NCBI GenBank assembly: GCA_045592985.1
Contig: JAZNVU010000035.1
Coordinates: forward strand, 1 to 34,818
DNA length: 34,818 nucleotides
Direction of reading: 5' to 3'
From: UMGS172 sp045592985
GTDB lineage: Bacteria; Bacillota; Clostridia; Oscillospirales; Acutalibacteraceae
The position numbers and the translations under genes are program-made. Below are positions 1-7,478 of this stretch, one piece after another. Below the pieces are notes generated by a model. It was given only the letters and a program-made list of their open reading frames with translations. It was not told the DNA's origin and made no database searches. The stretch's first letter is position 1. Every line of letters begins with the position of its first letter.

Positions 1-174
1 TTCGGTTACGAGTTCAAGGCATAAACTATTAAATCGGCTCTTGCTCCCGAAAAGAAATGTATCCACTTTTTCGTCAACAATTAGTTTCTCAACAATTTCA
101 ATAAGTTTTGATTTTAGTTTTTCGGTTTCGTTTATCTTTCTATGACCGAAAAAGCAACAAGTATTTCTATTCAT
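1..174 (-). CDS. SLOG-superfamily (DUF1273-like) protein, truncated by window edge
   Basis: The first 58 codons are present; the gene runs off the left edge. Translation begins MNRNTCCFFGHRKIN and continues to a FLFGSKSRFNSLC stretch. The N-terminal FxGHR motif followed by a helix and a short strand ending in FGS resembles the start of the Rossmann-like SLOG/DUF1273 family (YpsA-related), whose members are proposed to bind nucleotides or nucleotide derivatives. The ATG at 174 is preceded by a GGGTG-type ribosome site about 9 bases upstream. It is divergent from the XRE regulator at 312, and its predicted promoter lies inside the shared operator region. Substrate and function are unknown, and the C-terminal half cannot be examined here. 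Confidence 0.7.
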   Translation of the reverse strand, partial: MNRNTCCFFGHRKINETEKLKSKLIEIVEKLIVDEKVDTFLFGSKSRFNSLCLELVTE

Positions 175-187
175 TTCTGTTTTCACC

Positions 188-253
188 CAAAGTAAATAAT
201 TTATTACTTATTATACATCAACATTTACTCAATGTAAATGATTATTTACTTTG
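188..253. promoter_or_regulatory. symmetric divergent operator, four AGTAAAT-type half-sites
   Basis: A perfect 13-base inverted repeat (CAAAGTAAATAAT at 188-200 and its complement at 241-253) brackets an inner inverted repeat (CATTTAC 222-228, GTAAATG 234-240). Four copies of a common half-site result: 191-197, 223-229, 233-239 and 244-250. The block is centred at about 220 in the gap between the divergent SLOG and XRE genes. The symmetry and sharing of a motif suggest binding of a dimeric repressor, most simply the XRE protein at 312; that assignment is inference. Confidence 0.55.
210..238 (-). promoter_or_regulatory. sigma-A promoter of the SLOG gene
   Basis: Read on the minus strand, a TTTACA -35 (233-238) and a TATAAT -10 (210-215) are separated by 17 bases. 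The -35 element is part of one of the repeated TGTAAAT half-sites, so a repressor bound there would compete directly with RNA polymerase. Confidence 0.6.
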
Positions 254-260
254 AGAAAGT

Positions 261-266
261 TATAAT
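261..266 (+). promoter_or_regulatory. -10 element of the XRE gene promoter
   Basis: A consensus TATAAT lies 45 bases before the XRE start codon. No good -35 is found at the normal distance (the hexamer there is ATGATT), so the promoter may be weak or activator-dependent. It sits just outside the operator arm ending at 253. Confidence 0.4.
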
Positions 267-311
267 GCGATGCACTTCCTTGTAAACTAATAATATAAGG
301 GAGGCAGACTA

Positions 312-542
312 ATGAAAACAGAATTTGCTGATAAATATATTACTTTGGGTTTAAAGATTGCCTATTATCGTAAAAAGGCAGGTTATACACAAGAAACATT
401 TGCAGAACTCATTGATAAAAGCGTGAACTTTGTAGGACAAGTTGAAGGTACGGGTACTGTTCGCGGAGTTTCTTTAGAAACTTTATTCAAAATCGCACAA
501 GTGCTTAAAGTATCACCGTCAAAATTGTTGGAGGAAGATTAA
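312..542 (+). CDS. small XRE-family helix-turn-helix regulator
   Basis: A 76-residue protein made almost only of one Cro/C1-type helix-turn-helix domain. Residues 12-72 carry the usual pattern: LGLKIAYYRKKAGYTQETFA (helices 1-2), a recognition helix around DKSVNFVGQVE, then SLETLFKIAQVLKVSPSKLL. There is no effector or dimerisation extension, so it probably acts as a simple dimeric repressor. The ATG follows a GGGAGG site at 299-304. It is divergent from the SLOG gene across a symmetric operator and is followed directly by a strong hairpin terminator, so it is monocistronic. Autoregulation and control of the SLOG gene are inferred from the arrangement. Confidence 0.85.
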   Translation: MKTEFADKYITLGLKIAYYRKKAGYTQETFAELIDKSVNFVGQVEGTGTVRGVSLETLFKIAQVLKVSPSKLLEED

Positions 543-546
543 AAAC

Positions 547-582
547 AAAACTCTCTGCTGAAATTTCAGCAGAGAGTTTTTT
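547..582. terminator. bidirectional intrinsic terminator
   Basis: A 16-base perfect stem (547-562 with 565-580) with a minimal loop, GC-rich in the CTCTCTGCTG core, ends in a T run on the plus strand and in TTTTGTTTTT on the minus strand. It lies between the convergent XRE gene and the serine hydrolase gene and can end transcripts from both sides. Confidence 0.9.
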
Positions 583-643
583 CTATGGAATTTGATTTGA
601 TTGGTTTGCCTTACTGTCCCCAAAAGTACAATATGCTCATTTT

Positions 644-1786
644 TTATTCTGCCACACCTAAAACTTCATGGGCGATGTCTCTGAAAGCAGGGTGGGCTTT
701 GAGATAAATGGGTGTGTGACCCAGTACATACTGCGTATAAACGATGGTAATTTGATTGTCAACGTCAATAGAAACGTATGAGCCTGCGGCACCGTCCCAG
801 CCAAATTCACCGAGAGGTCCTTTTGAGCAGTCTTTATTGATAAGTGTTCTGACACCCAGTCCGTAGCCGTAGCCTATAAGGTTGCTCTTTTTGATAAACT
901 GCCACAAGTTGTAACCTTTTAGTTCTACTGTACGCATTTCGTCGATACTTTCTTTTGAAAGCAGACGGTAACCGTCTTTAGAAACACCGCCGTTGGCAAG
1001 TACGTTGGCAAATTTTATGTATTCCTCAGCGTTTCCAAACAGACCTGCACCGCCACTTTCGTATTTTGCACTCAAAGCATAACTGTTATTAGCGGGCGCA
1101 GGGTTGAAGACAAACTTGTCTTCAACGCGTTCAAATCTCCACTTTTGCGGAAATCTTGCGGTTTGTTCTTCGGTAGGAATAAAGCCCATGTCGGTAATCT
1201 TAAGCGGTTCGAAAATCTCGCTTTTTAAATAATCATGGAAAGTTTTTCCCGTTGCTACTTCCAAAACGGCGGCGGCAACATCGTGACAAAAACTGTACTG
1301 ATAATCGGTACCGGGTTCAAAACTCAAAACAGCATTTCCCATAGCAGATACTACGTCGAACGTGGTTGCTTCGGGGTCTTTGCGCACACTGTCGGCTTCG
1401 GGATATGCGGAAATATTATAACCAAAACCACCTGTCATAGTCATAAGATGACGCAAGGTCAGGGTGGTTTGGCAAGGTTTTATGCCGTCTTCGGTTTTAA
1501 CCTTTAAATTTTTGAAAGAGGGTATATATTTTTCAACGGGGTTATCAAGTTTTAATAACCCTTGCTCTTTGGCACGCATAATGCACGTCATGGTGAACAC
1601 CTTGGTCATTGAATAGAGCCAATAAAGGTCGTTATAACTTGCTTCTTTGGTTTTTTCCTTATCAAAATAGCCACCGTTGCACCTAAAAACTTCGTCATAA
1701 TCTTTCATAACGATAAGTTGTGCACCCGGCACGCCCTTTTCGTTTATCCATTTGTCGAATTCGGCTTTAAGTCTTGAAAATTCCAT
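644..1786 (-). CDS. serine beta-lactamase-family hydrolase (family VIII esterase / EstB-like)
   Basis: 380 residues, a normal length for the beta-lactamase/transpeptidase-like fold. The catalytic SxxK is visible as YSMTKVFT (about residue 59). The second motif is YSFCHD rather than the YxN of class C enzymes, matching the YSxxxD form of family VIII esterases. The third motif, FGWDGAAGS near residue 330, replaces KTG and also matches that group. No signal peptide is seen, so the enzyme should be cytoplasmic and is more likely an esterase or peptidase than a secreted beta-lactamase. It is the last gene of the murD unit: its start is 9 bases past the stop of the PLP lyase, with an AGGTG site just upstream. 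The substrate cannot be read from sequence. Confidence 0.8.
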   Translation of the reverse strand: MEFSRLKAEFDKWINEKGVPGAQLIVMKDYDEVFRCNGGYFDKEKTKEASYNDLYWLYSMTKVFTMTCIMRAKEQGLLKLDNPVEKYIPSFKNLKVKTEDGIKPCQTTLTLRHLMTMTGGFGYNISAYPEADSVRKDPEATTFDVVSAMGNAVLSFEPGTDYQYSFCHDVAAAVLEVATGKTFHDYLKSEIFEPLKITDMGFIPTEEQTARFPQKWRFERVEDKFVFNPAPANNSYALSAKYESGGAGLFGNAEEYIKFANVLANGGVSKDGYRLLSKESIDEMRTVELKGYNLWQFIKKSNLIGYGYGLGVRTLINKDCSKGPLGEFGWDGAAGSYVSIDVDNQITIVYTQYVLGHTPIYLKAHPAFRDIAHEVLGVAE

Positions 1787-1795
1787 TTTTACACC

Positions 1796-3067
1796 TCAAA
1801 TATTGCTTATAAGACCGTTTTGAAGCATACGTTGGGCAGCCAGCATAATGCCTACCTTTGCACTGTGGAAATTTAGTCCGCCTTGCATCCAAACGGCAAA
1901 AGGTTCTCTTAACGGTGCGTCGGCAGAGAGTTCAATCGATGCACCCAAAGTAAACGCACCTGCTGCCATTATAACCTGGCTGTCATAACCCGGCATATCA
2001 TCGGGAACGGGTGCGGCAAACGAGTCGATAGGTGAACCGCTTTGCAAGCCTTGGCAGAAGGCTATAAGTCCTTCGGGAGTGCTCAGCTTTACGGTTTGAA
2101 TAATATCAGCACGTTTTTCATTGTAGGTGGGTGTTACTTCAAACCCAAGTTCCTCAAAAAGGCAAGCCGTAAAAACAGCGGTTTTAAGTGCTTCACCGAC
2201 TACATGCGGTGCACTGAAAAGACCCATGTAAAGTTCTCTTGTATGGCCCAAAGAAGCGCCAACCTCGGTACCGACACCGGGTGCTGTCAAACGGTAACCG
2301 CATTTTTCGACAAGTTCCGCCTTGCCTGCAATGTAACCGCCCGACGGTGCAATTCCGCCACCGGGATTTTTTATGAGCGACCCTGCGATAAGGTCAGCGC
2401 CAACTTGTGTAGGCTCCTTAGTTTCAACAAATTCGCCGTAGCAGTTGTCAACCATAACAACCGTTTCGGGCGATATTTTTTTAACCAATTTTGCCATTTC
2501 GCCAATCTCGTCAACCGTAAGGCTGGGTCTTAAACTATATCCTCTTGAACGCTGAATATACGCAACCGTGTATTTCTTCGATTTTATTCTTTGCTCTATT
2601 GCCTCTAAGTCGGGTTTGCTGTTCTCTTTCAAATCAACCTGCTCGTAATTTACACCGAAATCTTTAAGCGAACCGTCCACGTGACCGTCAATGCCGAGTA
2701 CACCTATAAGTGTATCGTAGGGACGACCTGTAAGGCAAAGCATGGTGTCACCCGGACGTAAAATACCAAACAACGCTACGGTGAGCGTGTGTGTGCCCGA
2801 AGCAAAACTGTGGCGGAATATAGAACTTTCGGCACCTACACAGTCGGCAAAAACCTTTTCTAAAGTGTCTCTTCCACGGTCGTTGTAGCCATATCCCGTT
2901 GAAGCCGCAAAATGCGATTCGGACACGCCGTTGTCAATAAACGCTTTAAGTACCTTTTGCTGGTTGTATTCGGTCACTTCGTCTATGTAACGAAAAGCAT
3001 TAGCCGACTTTTCCAAAGTTTTGTCGGCTTTAACTTTCAATCTGTTATCAATTTTAAAAATGTCCAT
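1796..3067 (-). CDS. PLP-dependent methionine gamma-lyase family / aluminium resistance protein (YnbB-like)
   Basis: 423 residues from the preferred ATG at 3067, which has a GGAAG site 9 bases upstream; a GTG nine bases earlier is possible but poorly placed. It is a fold-type I PLP enzyme of the Al_resist (YnbB) family. Visible landmarks are AASTGYGYNDRGRD near residue 55, the cofactor-pocket stretch FASGTHTLTVALFG, VVMVDNCYGEF containing the aspartate expected to contact the pyridine ring, and SLIKNPGGGIAPSGGYIAG, whose lysine should form the Schiff base. Members are annotated as methionine gamma-lyase-like carbon-sulfur lyases, but the physiological reaction is poorly defined. The GNAT stop ends one base before this start, so translation is probably coupled. 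Confidence 0.85.
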   Translation of the reverse strand: MDIFKIDNRLKVKADKTLEKSANAFRYIDEVTEYNQQKVLKAFIDNGVSESHFAASTGYGYNDRGRDTLEKVFADCVGAESSIFRHSFASGTHTLTVALFGILRPGDTMLCLTGRPYDTLIGVLGIDGHVDGSLKDFGVNYEQVDLKENSKPDLEAIEQRIKSKKYTVAYIQRSRGYSLRPSLTVDEIGEMAKLVKKISPETVVMVDNCYGEFVETKEPTQVGADLIAGSLIKNPGGGIAPSGGYIAGKAELVEKCGYRLTAPGVGTEVGASLGHTRELYMGLFSAPHVVGEALKTAVFTACLFEELGFEVTPTYNEKRADIIQTVKLSTPEGLIAFCQGLQSGSPIDSFAAPVPDDMPGYDSQVIMAAGAFTLGASIELSADAPLREPFAVWMQGGLNFHSAKVGIMLAAQRMLQNGLISNI

Positions 3068-3068
3068 T

Positions 3069-3782
3069 TTATACACTTCCGTATCTCAATACCGCACACT
3101 CAGAGTCCAGAACAAAGCCTAAGTTTTCATAAAATCCCTTGTTTTGGTCGGACGATGCAGCATAAATTTCGCTTAATTTATATTTTTCTTTAATGGCGGT
3201 CACAAGGTCTGCTACCGCTTGTTTTCCGTAGCCGTTTTTTCTCTTTGCGGGGTCGACGGCAACACCTGTTATAAGTGATGCTTTTTCGGTCATAAACCCA
3301 CAAACGGCAACAGCATTAGTAAGCAGTGCATACTCTGCCGAGTTGTGATTAAACCTTATGCAAAAGTCAGTATACCACAGGTCAAACGGTGGCAATTCTA
3401 TATCGCCGTCGGTACCTTTTTGCAAGCTACCATAAACCTCGCTTATTTTTGAATGGCTAATATTACCGCTTAAATTATTTCTTAACCGCATAATATTGCA
3501 ATGCTTTTTGGTCCCAAGTGATAACTTTTCGGCAACATAACGTTCACAAAATACTTCGGTACCTAAAAGACTAAAGAATGAGTCAAGTTCGGAAAAGTCG
3601 GCATCTAATGTAGCACAAAGCGAAAAACCACCGCCTGCGCCTCCAAAAAACGCAGTCAGTTGGCCGTCGGCTTTTTGAACATACAACTCGGTGTTATCAC
3701 CATACGTGTTAAAAAGCGCTTCAATCCTAAGCCTCGGTATACCGTCAAATCCAGGCGGTAGTAGATTAACCTTTTCTATCAT
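3069..3782 (-). CDS. GNAT-family N-acetyltransferase
   Basis: 237 residues. The acetyl-CoA-binding part is in the C-terminal third: GVAVDPAKRKNGYGKQAVAD contains the R/K-x-x-G-x-G pyrophosphate loop, followed by YAASSDQNKGFYENLGFV, the usual beta-strand and helix near the end of GNAT domains. The first 140 residues look like a second, degenerate GNAT-like half, as in two-domain acetyltransferases of Clostridia. The start overlaps the stop of the upstream M42 peptidase by four bases (ATGA), so the two are translationally coupled. The acceptor substrate is unknown. Confidence 0.75.
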   Translation of the reverse strand: MIEKVNLLPPGFDGIPRLRIEALFNTYGDNTELYVQKADGQLTAFFGGAGGGFSLCATLDADFSELDSFFSLLGTEVFCERYVAEKLSLGTKKHCNIMRLRNNLSGNISHSKISEVYGSLQKGTDGDIELPPFDLWYTDFCIRFNHNSAEYALLTNAVAVCGFMTEKASLITGVAVDPAKRKNGYGKQAVADLVTAIKEKYKLSEIYAASSDQNKGFYENLGFVLDSECAVLRYGSV

Positions 3783-4798
3783 TTTATCTCGCCTGAAGCC
3801 GCTTTTTCTATCATCGCCTTAGCCAAATCTCTTTGAGATATGATATCGTCGAGCGATGCGGCGCATGACGGAGAATGGATATATCGACAGGGAATAGATA
3901 ATGCCGAAGTTCTTATTCCGTTACCCGTCTGATGGATGCCTGCGGCATTGTTACCGCCGGCAACGGCACGTTTGACTTGACATTTAATGCCTTTTTCACG
4001 TGCTGTATTTAAAACTTCCGTATAAAGAGGATGGTCGTAAACCGTGCCTTTGTCCATAAACGAAACAACAACGCCGTTACCCACGTTACAAACCGTATTT
4101 TCCTCGGCCACACCTCTAATATCGGCAGCGGTTGTGGCTTCAAGCACAAACGCAAAGTCGGGATTTACGGCGAAAGCGGCTGTTCTGGCGCCTGCGCCAA
4201 CCTCTTCCAAAACGCTGAAGGTGGCATAAAAATCATACAATGGCTCGGAATTGATAATGTCGATAAGCACAGCACAACCAACACGGTCGTCCAATGCTTT
4301 TGACACTAAAAGGTCGCCTATTTCGGCAAATTCGTCTTCAAAAACGGCAACGTCACCAAGGCTTACAACCTTTAAAGCCTCTTCCTTATTTTTAGCACCT
4401 ATATCAATGCACAGAGCGTCTTTGCTCGGTAGTTGCTTCTTTTCGTCACCGCTTAAAAGGTGAATGGGCTTTGAGCAAATGACACCCAAGGTTTTACCAC
4501 CGATACGTACTTTGCGGGAAAGTATAACGGGTGTTTCAATTCCGCCGACGGTGGAGAATTTTAAAAATCCGTCACACGTAACATCGGTGATAATAAACCC
4601 AACCTCATCCATGTGTGCATCTGCCATAACCGTTCTAACGGCTCTTTTCTTACCTTTTACAAAAGCAATGATATTACCCAATGCATCAACTTTTATTTCG
4701 GCTTTATCCTTTATCTTTTCAATTATATATTCTCTGATACTTTCTTCTCTGCCCGAAACACCGGAAAGAGAACAAAGTTCTTTTAACATTTCTTTCAT
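3779..4798 (-). CDS. M42-family dinuclear zinc aminopeptidase (paralogue 1)
   Basis: 339 residues, full length for the M42 (TET/glutamyl aminopeptidase, FrvX/YsdC-like) family. Expected metal and catalytic residues are visible: ADAHMDEVGF (first histidine and aspartate), KALDDRVGC (bridging aspartate), LEEVGAGA (catalytic glutamates) and CRYIHSP (last histidine). At the strand before AADI this copy reads VLEATTAAD, with glutamate where many M42 enzymes have aspartate. Members form cytoplasmic dodecamers that trim short peptides. The start overlaps the stop of paralogue 2 by one base (TAATG), with an AAGGAA site upstream. Confidence 0.9.
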   Translation of the reverse strand: MKEMLKELCSLSGVSGREESIREYIIEKIKDKAEIKVDALGNIIAFVKGKKRAVRTVMADAHMDEVGFIITDVTCDGFLKFSTVGGIETPVILSRKVRIGGKTLGVICSKPIHLLSGDEKKQLPSKDALCIDIGAKNKEEALKVVSLGDVAVFEDEFAEIGDLLVSKALDDRVGCAVLIDIINSEPLYDFYATFSVLEEVGAGARTAAFAVNPDFAFVLEATTAADIRGVAEENTVCNVGNGVVVSFMDKGTVYDHPLYTEVLNTAREKGIKCQVKRAVAGGNNAAGIHQTGNGIRTSALSIPCRYIHSPSCAASLDDIISQRDLAKAMIEKAASGEIK

Positions 4799-5778
4799 TA
4801 CGGCAGTTCCTTTACAAATGCTGTCATTATTTCGGCAACCGACTGTATATCGTTTATGTCGACAACCTCGGTTGGGGTGTGCATATTGCGAAGCGGTATG
4901 GACAAAAGACCCGTTTTAACACCCGATTTGCTGAGTGCTATATGGTCGGCATCGGTCGATGTTCTTCCGCTCATAACCTCAAGTTGATACTTTATACCGT
5001 TACTTTTGGCAACATTTTTCAGCGTTTCGGTCACCTCGTGTGACAAAAACGGTGAAATACCTATCATGGCACCGTCACCTAAAACTCCGCACTCCGAAAC
5101 ATTCGGCTGATTACCGAAAGAAACGTCTACTGCAACGGCATACAAAGGGTCAATGTCAAAGGTGGCGGTTTTGGCTCCTGCGCCGCCGGTTTCTTCCTGG
5201 TCGCTTAAAAGAATGGTGATTTTTTTATTGAGATTTTGTTTGCTTAAATTTTCGGCGGCAAGCAAAACGGCAACAACACCTGCTCGGTCATCAAGCGATT
5301 TTGAGGTCACACGCGAATTCATAAGTTCTGTAAAATGACCGATAAAACTAATGCGGTCGCCTTCACGAATGATTTCGTTTGCCTTTGCACCAAGACCGGT
5401 ATCGATATAAACATTGTCAAATGAAGGGGTTTCGTCACCGTCTTTTTTAAGATGCGGCGGTGTACTGCAAGCAAGACCTAAAACGGTTTTACTGCCGTGA
5501 ATTTTGACCCTCATTCCGGGCAACATTCTCGCGTCAACTCCACCTATGGGGCTGACCTTTAAAAAACCGTCCTTTATATCGGTTACAATAAGGCCGATTT
5601 CGTCAATGTGTGCCTCTAACAGAACAGTATCGGCATTTGGGTCGCCAAAAGTAGCCAAAAGGCTTGTGTTGTGCCTTTTGACACTGCAAAAATCTTTCAA
5701 AATATCTTCTGCCGCGTCTAAAGCGGCAAGTGTGCCTTCGGCTTCGCAAAGGCGTTTTAAACTCTCTATAAGTTCCAT
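4798..5778 (-). CDS. M42-family dinuclear zinc aminopeptidase (paralogue 2)
   Basis: 326 residues with the same domain order as its neighbour: EAHIDEIGL, KSLDDRAGV, DQEETGGAGA, AVAVDVSFG and LRNMHTP supply the metal ligands and catalytic glutamates. Here the fifth ligand is the usual aspartate (VDVS). Sequence identity to paralogue 1 is visibly modest, so this is an old duplication with probable difference in peptide preference. A GGAG site sits 7 bases before the ATG, and murD ends only 12 bases upstream. Confidence 0.9.
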   Translation of the reverse strand: MELIESLKRLCEAEGTLAALDAAEDILKDFCSVKRHNTSLLATFGDPNADTVLLEAHIDEIGLIVTDIKDGFLKVSPIGGVDARMLPGMRVKIHGSKTVLGLACSTPPHLKKDGDETPSFDNVYIDTGLGAKANEIIREGDRISFIGHFTELMNSRVTSKSLDDRAGVVAVLLAAENLSKQNLNKKITILLSDQEETGGAGAKTATFDIDPLYAVAVDVSFGNQPNVSECGVLGDGAMIGISPFLSHEVTETLKNVAKSNGIKYQLEVMSGRTSTDADHIALSKSGVKTGLLSIPLRNMHTPTEVVDINDIQSVAEIMTAFVKELP

Positions 5779-5790
5779 TCTAAAACTCCG

Positions 5791-7173
5791 TTAAAGTTTG
5801 TTTACAAGTTCCTTAAAATGTCTGCCGCGTGCTACAAAGTTGGGGTAAGCGTCAAAACTTGCACAAGCGGGACTTAGTGCTACAATGTCACCGGGTACAG
5901 CCATTTCGTGTGCCACTTTGACGGCTTCTTCGTAGTCGTTTACCCTTATTATCTGCGGATTGTTCTGCTTATAACCGGGGTCGTTTTTTATGGCGTTTTC
6001 TATTTTATCGCTTGTCGGTCCGCACAAAAGAAGTATTTTTACCTTTTCGGTCACATACGGTGCCATAGGCTCAAACGGAATGTGCTTGTCATAACCGCCT
6101 GCGAGAAGAATGATTTTTTGATTAAAGGCTTTAAGACCTGCAATGGTTCTTGTAGGACTTGAGGCGATTGAGTCGTTATAGTATTTTACGCCGTCAACTT
6201 CGCGGACAAATTCAATTCGGTGTTCAACACCCTTAAAATCGTGTGCAACCTTAACAATACTGTCGGCACCTACATATCCCCAGACTGCCGAAATTGCGGC
6301 AAGGTAGTTTTCAACGTTGTGGTCGCCTAAAATAGTGATATCATCCTTGTGGCAAATGGGTACCGAGATACCGCGGTAGGACAGATTAAGATAACCGTCC
6401 GAACCAAGCCAAGCACCGCTCTTTACCTTTTCGTTCATAGAAAACTGCATTATCTGACCGCGAACATCGCTTTTAAACCCTGCGGTGATATCGTTATCAA
6501 GGTTAAGTACGGTTCTTGAAAAGGCGTTCTGATGAAGAAGTATGTTTTTCTTGGCACCGATGTATTCGTCCATATCTTTATGCACATCAAGGTGGTTGGG
6601 TGCTACGTTGGTAACAACGGCAACGTCGGGACCTTTACGCATAGAAATAAGTTGGAAAGACGAAAGTTCGACAACAACAAAATCATCGGCGGTGATTTTT
6701 TCGATTTCGGGCAAAAGGGGAGTACCAATGTTACCACCAACAAATACGTTTTTGCCTTCGGCTTTAAGCATTTCGGCAATGAGTGTGGTTGTGGTGGTTT
6801 TACCGTCCGACCCTGTAACGGCAAAAATCGTTGCGGGACACAGGTCAAAGAAAACCTCCATTTCGCTGGTTACGGCAATACCGTTAGCCCTTGCTTTTTT
6901 GAGTTCGGGCAGGTCAAAGTGCATACCGGGTGTACGGAAAATCATATCGACCTCAAGGTCGTTAAGATAACCCTCTCCAAGACGAAGTTCGGCACCCTTT
7001 TGTTCAAGTTCGTTGGCAAGGTCGCCAATCTGCTCTCTTGTTCTGCGGTCGCAGGCAAAAACTCTTGCACCTCGCTCCAAAAACTTATAGATAAGAGGTG
7101 TGTTGCTGACCCCGATACCGCACATGGCGATTTTCTTTCCGTTTATATGCTCAAAAAACTGTTTGCAATCCAT
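5791..7173 (-). CDS. murD: UDP-N-acetylmuramoyl-L-alanine--D-glutamate ligase
   Basis: 460 residues, the standard MurD length. It adds D-glutamate to UDP-MurNAc-L-Ala in the cytoplasmic part of peptidoglycan synthesis. Domain 1 is a Rossmann-like UDP-binding domain starting KIAMCGIGVSNTPL. Domain 2 holds the Mur-ligase P-loop VTGSDGKTTTTTLIAEML and the VELSSFQL strand. Domain 3 contains YNDSIASSPTRTIAGL and the LLAGGYDK loop typical of MurD. It is first in a six-gene minus-strand unit and is not in a dcw cluster here. The ATG has a GAGG site 7 bases upstream, and the promoter 40 bases upstream carries a Fur-box-like sequence. Confidence 0.95.
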   Translation of the reverse strand: MDCKQFFEHINGKKIAMCGIGVSNTPLIYKFLERGARVFACDRRTREQIGDLANELEQKGAELRLGEGYLNDLEVDMIFRTPGMHFDLPELKKARANGIAVTSEMEVFFDLCPATIFAVTGSDGKTTTTTLIAEMLKAEGKNVFVGGNIGTPLLPEIEKITADDFVVVELSSFQLISMRKGPDVAVVTNVAPNHLDVHKDMDEYIGAKKNILLHQNAFSRTVLNLDNDITAGFKSDVRGQIMQFSMNEKVKSGAWLGSDGYLNLSYRGISVPICHKDDITILGDHNVENYLAAISAVWGYVGADSIVKVAHDFKGVEHRIEFVREVDGVKYYNDSIASSPTRTIAGLKAFNQKIILLAGGYDKHIPFEPMAPYVTEKVKILLLCGPTSDKIENAIKNDPGYKQNNPQIIRVNDYEEAVKVAHEMAVPGDIVALSPACASFDAYPNFVARGRHFKELVNKL

Positions 7174-7187
7174 AAACCTACCTCATT

Positions 7188-7206
7188 TCAAATGAAAATC
7201 ATTATC
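7188..7206 (-). promoter_or_regulatory. Fur-box-like sequence at the murD transcription start
   Basis: On the minus strand the 19 bases read GATAATGATTTTCATTTGA, matching 15 of 19 positions of the classical Fur consensus GATAATGATwATCATTATC. The match begins at the predicted +1 of the murD promoter, a typical repressor position. The surroundings are AT-rich, so chance similarity is possible and the Fur assignment is only a hypothesis. Confidence 0.35.
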
Positions 7207-7212
7207 TATTCC

Positions 7213-7241
7213 ATTATACAGCCTTTTTAGAAAAATATCAA
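7213..7241 (-). promoter_or_regulatory. sigma-A promoter of the murD operon
   Basis: On the minus strand TTGATA (7236-7241) and TATAAT (7213-7218) are separated by 17 bases, predicting a start near 7206 and a leader of about 33 bases. Confidence 0.75.
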
Positions 7242-7478
7242 TAATAAATAAAGAGTAAATGAAGTGATATCAAATACTGTATATGCGGTCTTGATTGGCA
7301 GTCAAATTTCCTTATTTTACGCGATGTTTTGTCAAAATTTTTCAACTATTTTATGCTCTGTAAAACGCCGTAAAAAAACACAAACTAATCGTAAAAAAAT
7401 CAATTTTTTAAAACGGCAGTTTTGCGTATAATCGACTTGTATCAGGCAATAACAAAATAAAATCGAAGGAGTTAAAAA
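7242..7478. other. AT-rich divergent intergenic region (murD / sugar transporter)
   Basis: The full gap between the two divergent operons is about 305 bases (7174-7478). Besides the murD promoter and Fur-like site it holds an imperfect 7-1-7 palindrome TTGATTGgCAGTCAA at 7291-7305 and a short inverted repeat AAAAC/GTTTT at 7410-7423. These could be operator sites for the transporter operon. No gene, and no clean catabolite-responsive (cre) element, is visible. Confidence 0.5.
7329..7357 (+). promoter_or_regulatory. likely sigma-A promoter of the sugar ABC operon
   Basis: TTGTCA (7329-7334) and TATGCT (7352-7357) are 17 bases apart. A second candidate -10, TATAAT at 7427-7432, is closer to the gene but has only a T-run in place of a -35. 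Either or both may be used. Confidence 0.5.

Noticed and set aside
644..1786. Antibiotic-resistance beta-lactamase
   Set aside because: No signal peptide, and the second and third motifs match family VIII esterases rather than class C beta-lactamases.
2042..2533. 163-residue frame opposite the PLP lyase
   Set aside because: Lies wholly within a confident gene on the other strand; cysteine- and phenylalanine-rich translation is typical of an antisense shadow.
6532..7230. Long antisense frame (232 residues) opposite murD
   Set aside because: It mirrors the codon structure of murD, has no ribosome site or recognisable domain and ends in the promoter region; shadow frame.
7242..7478. Catabolite-responsive (cre) element upstream of the sugar importer
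   Set aside because: TGTAAAACGCCGTAAA at about 7359 recalls half of a cre site but does not keep the required symmetric ends.
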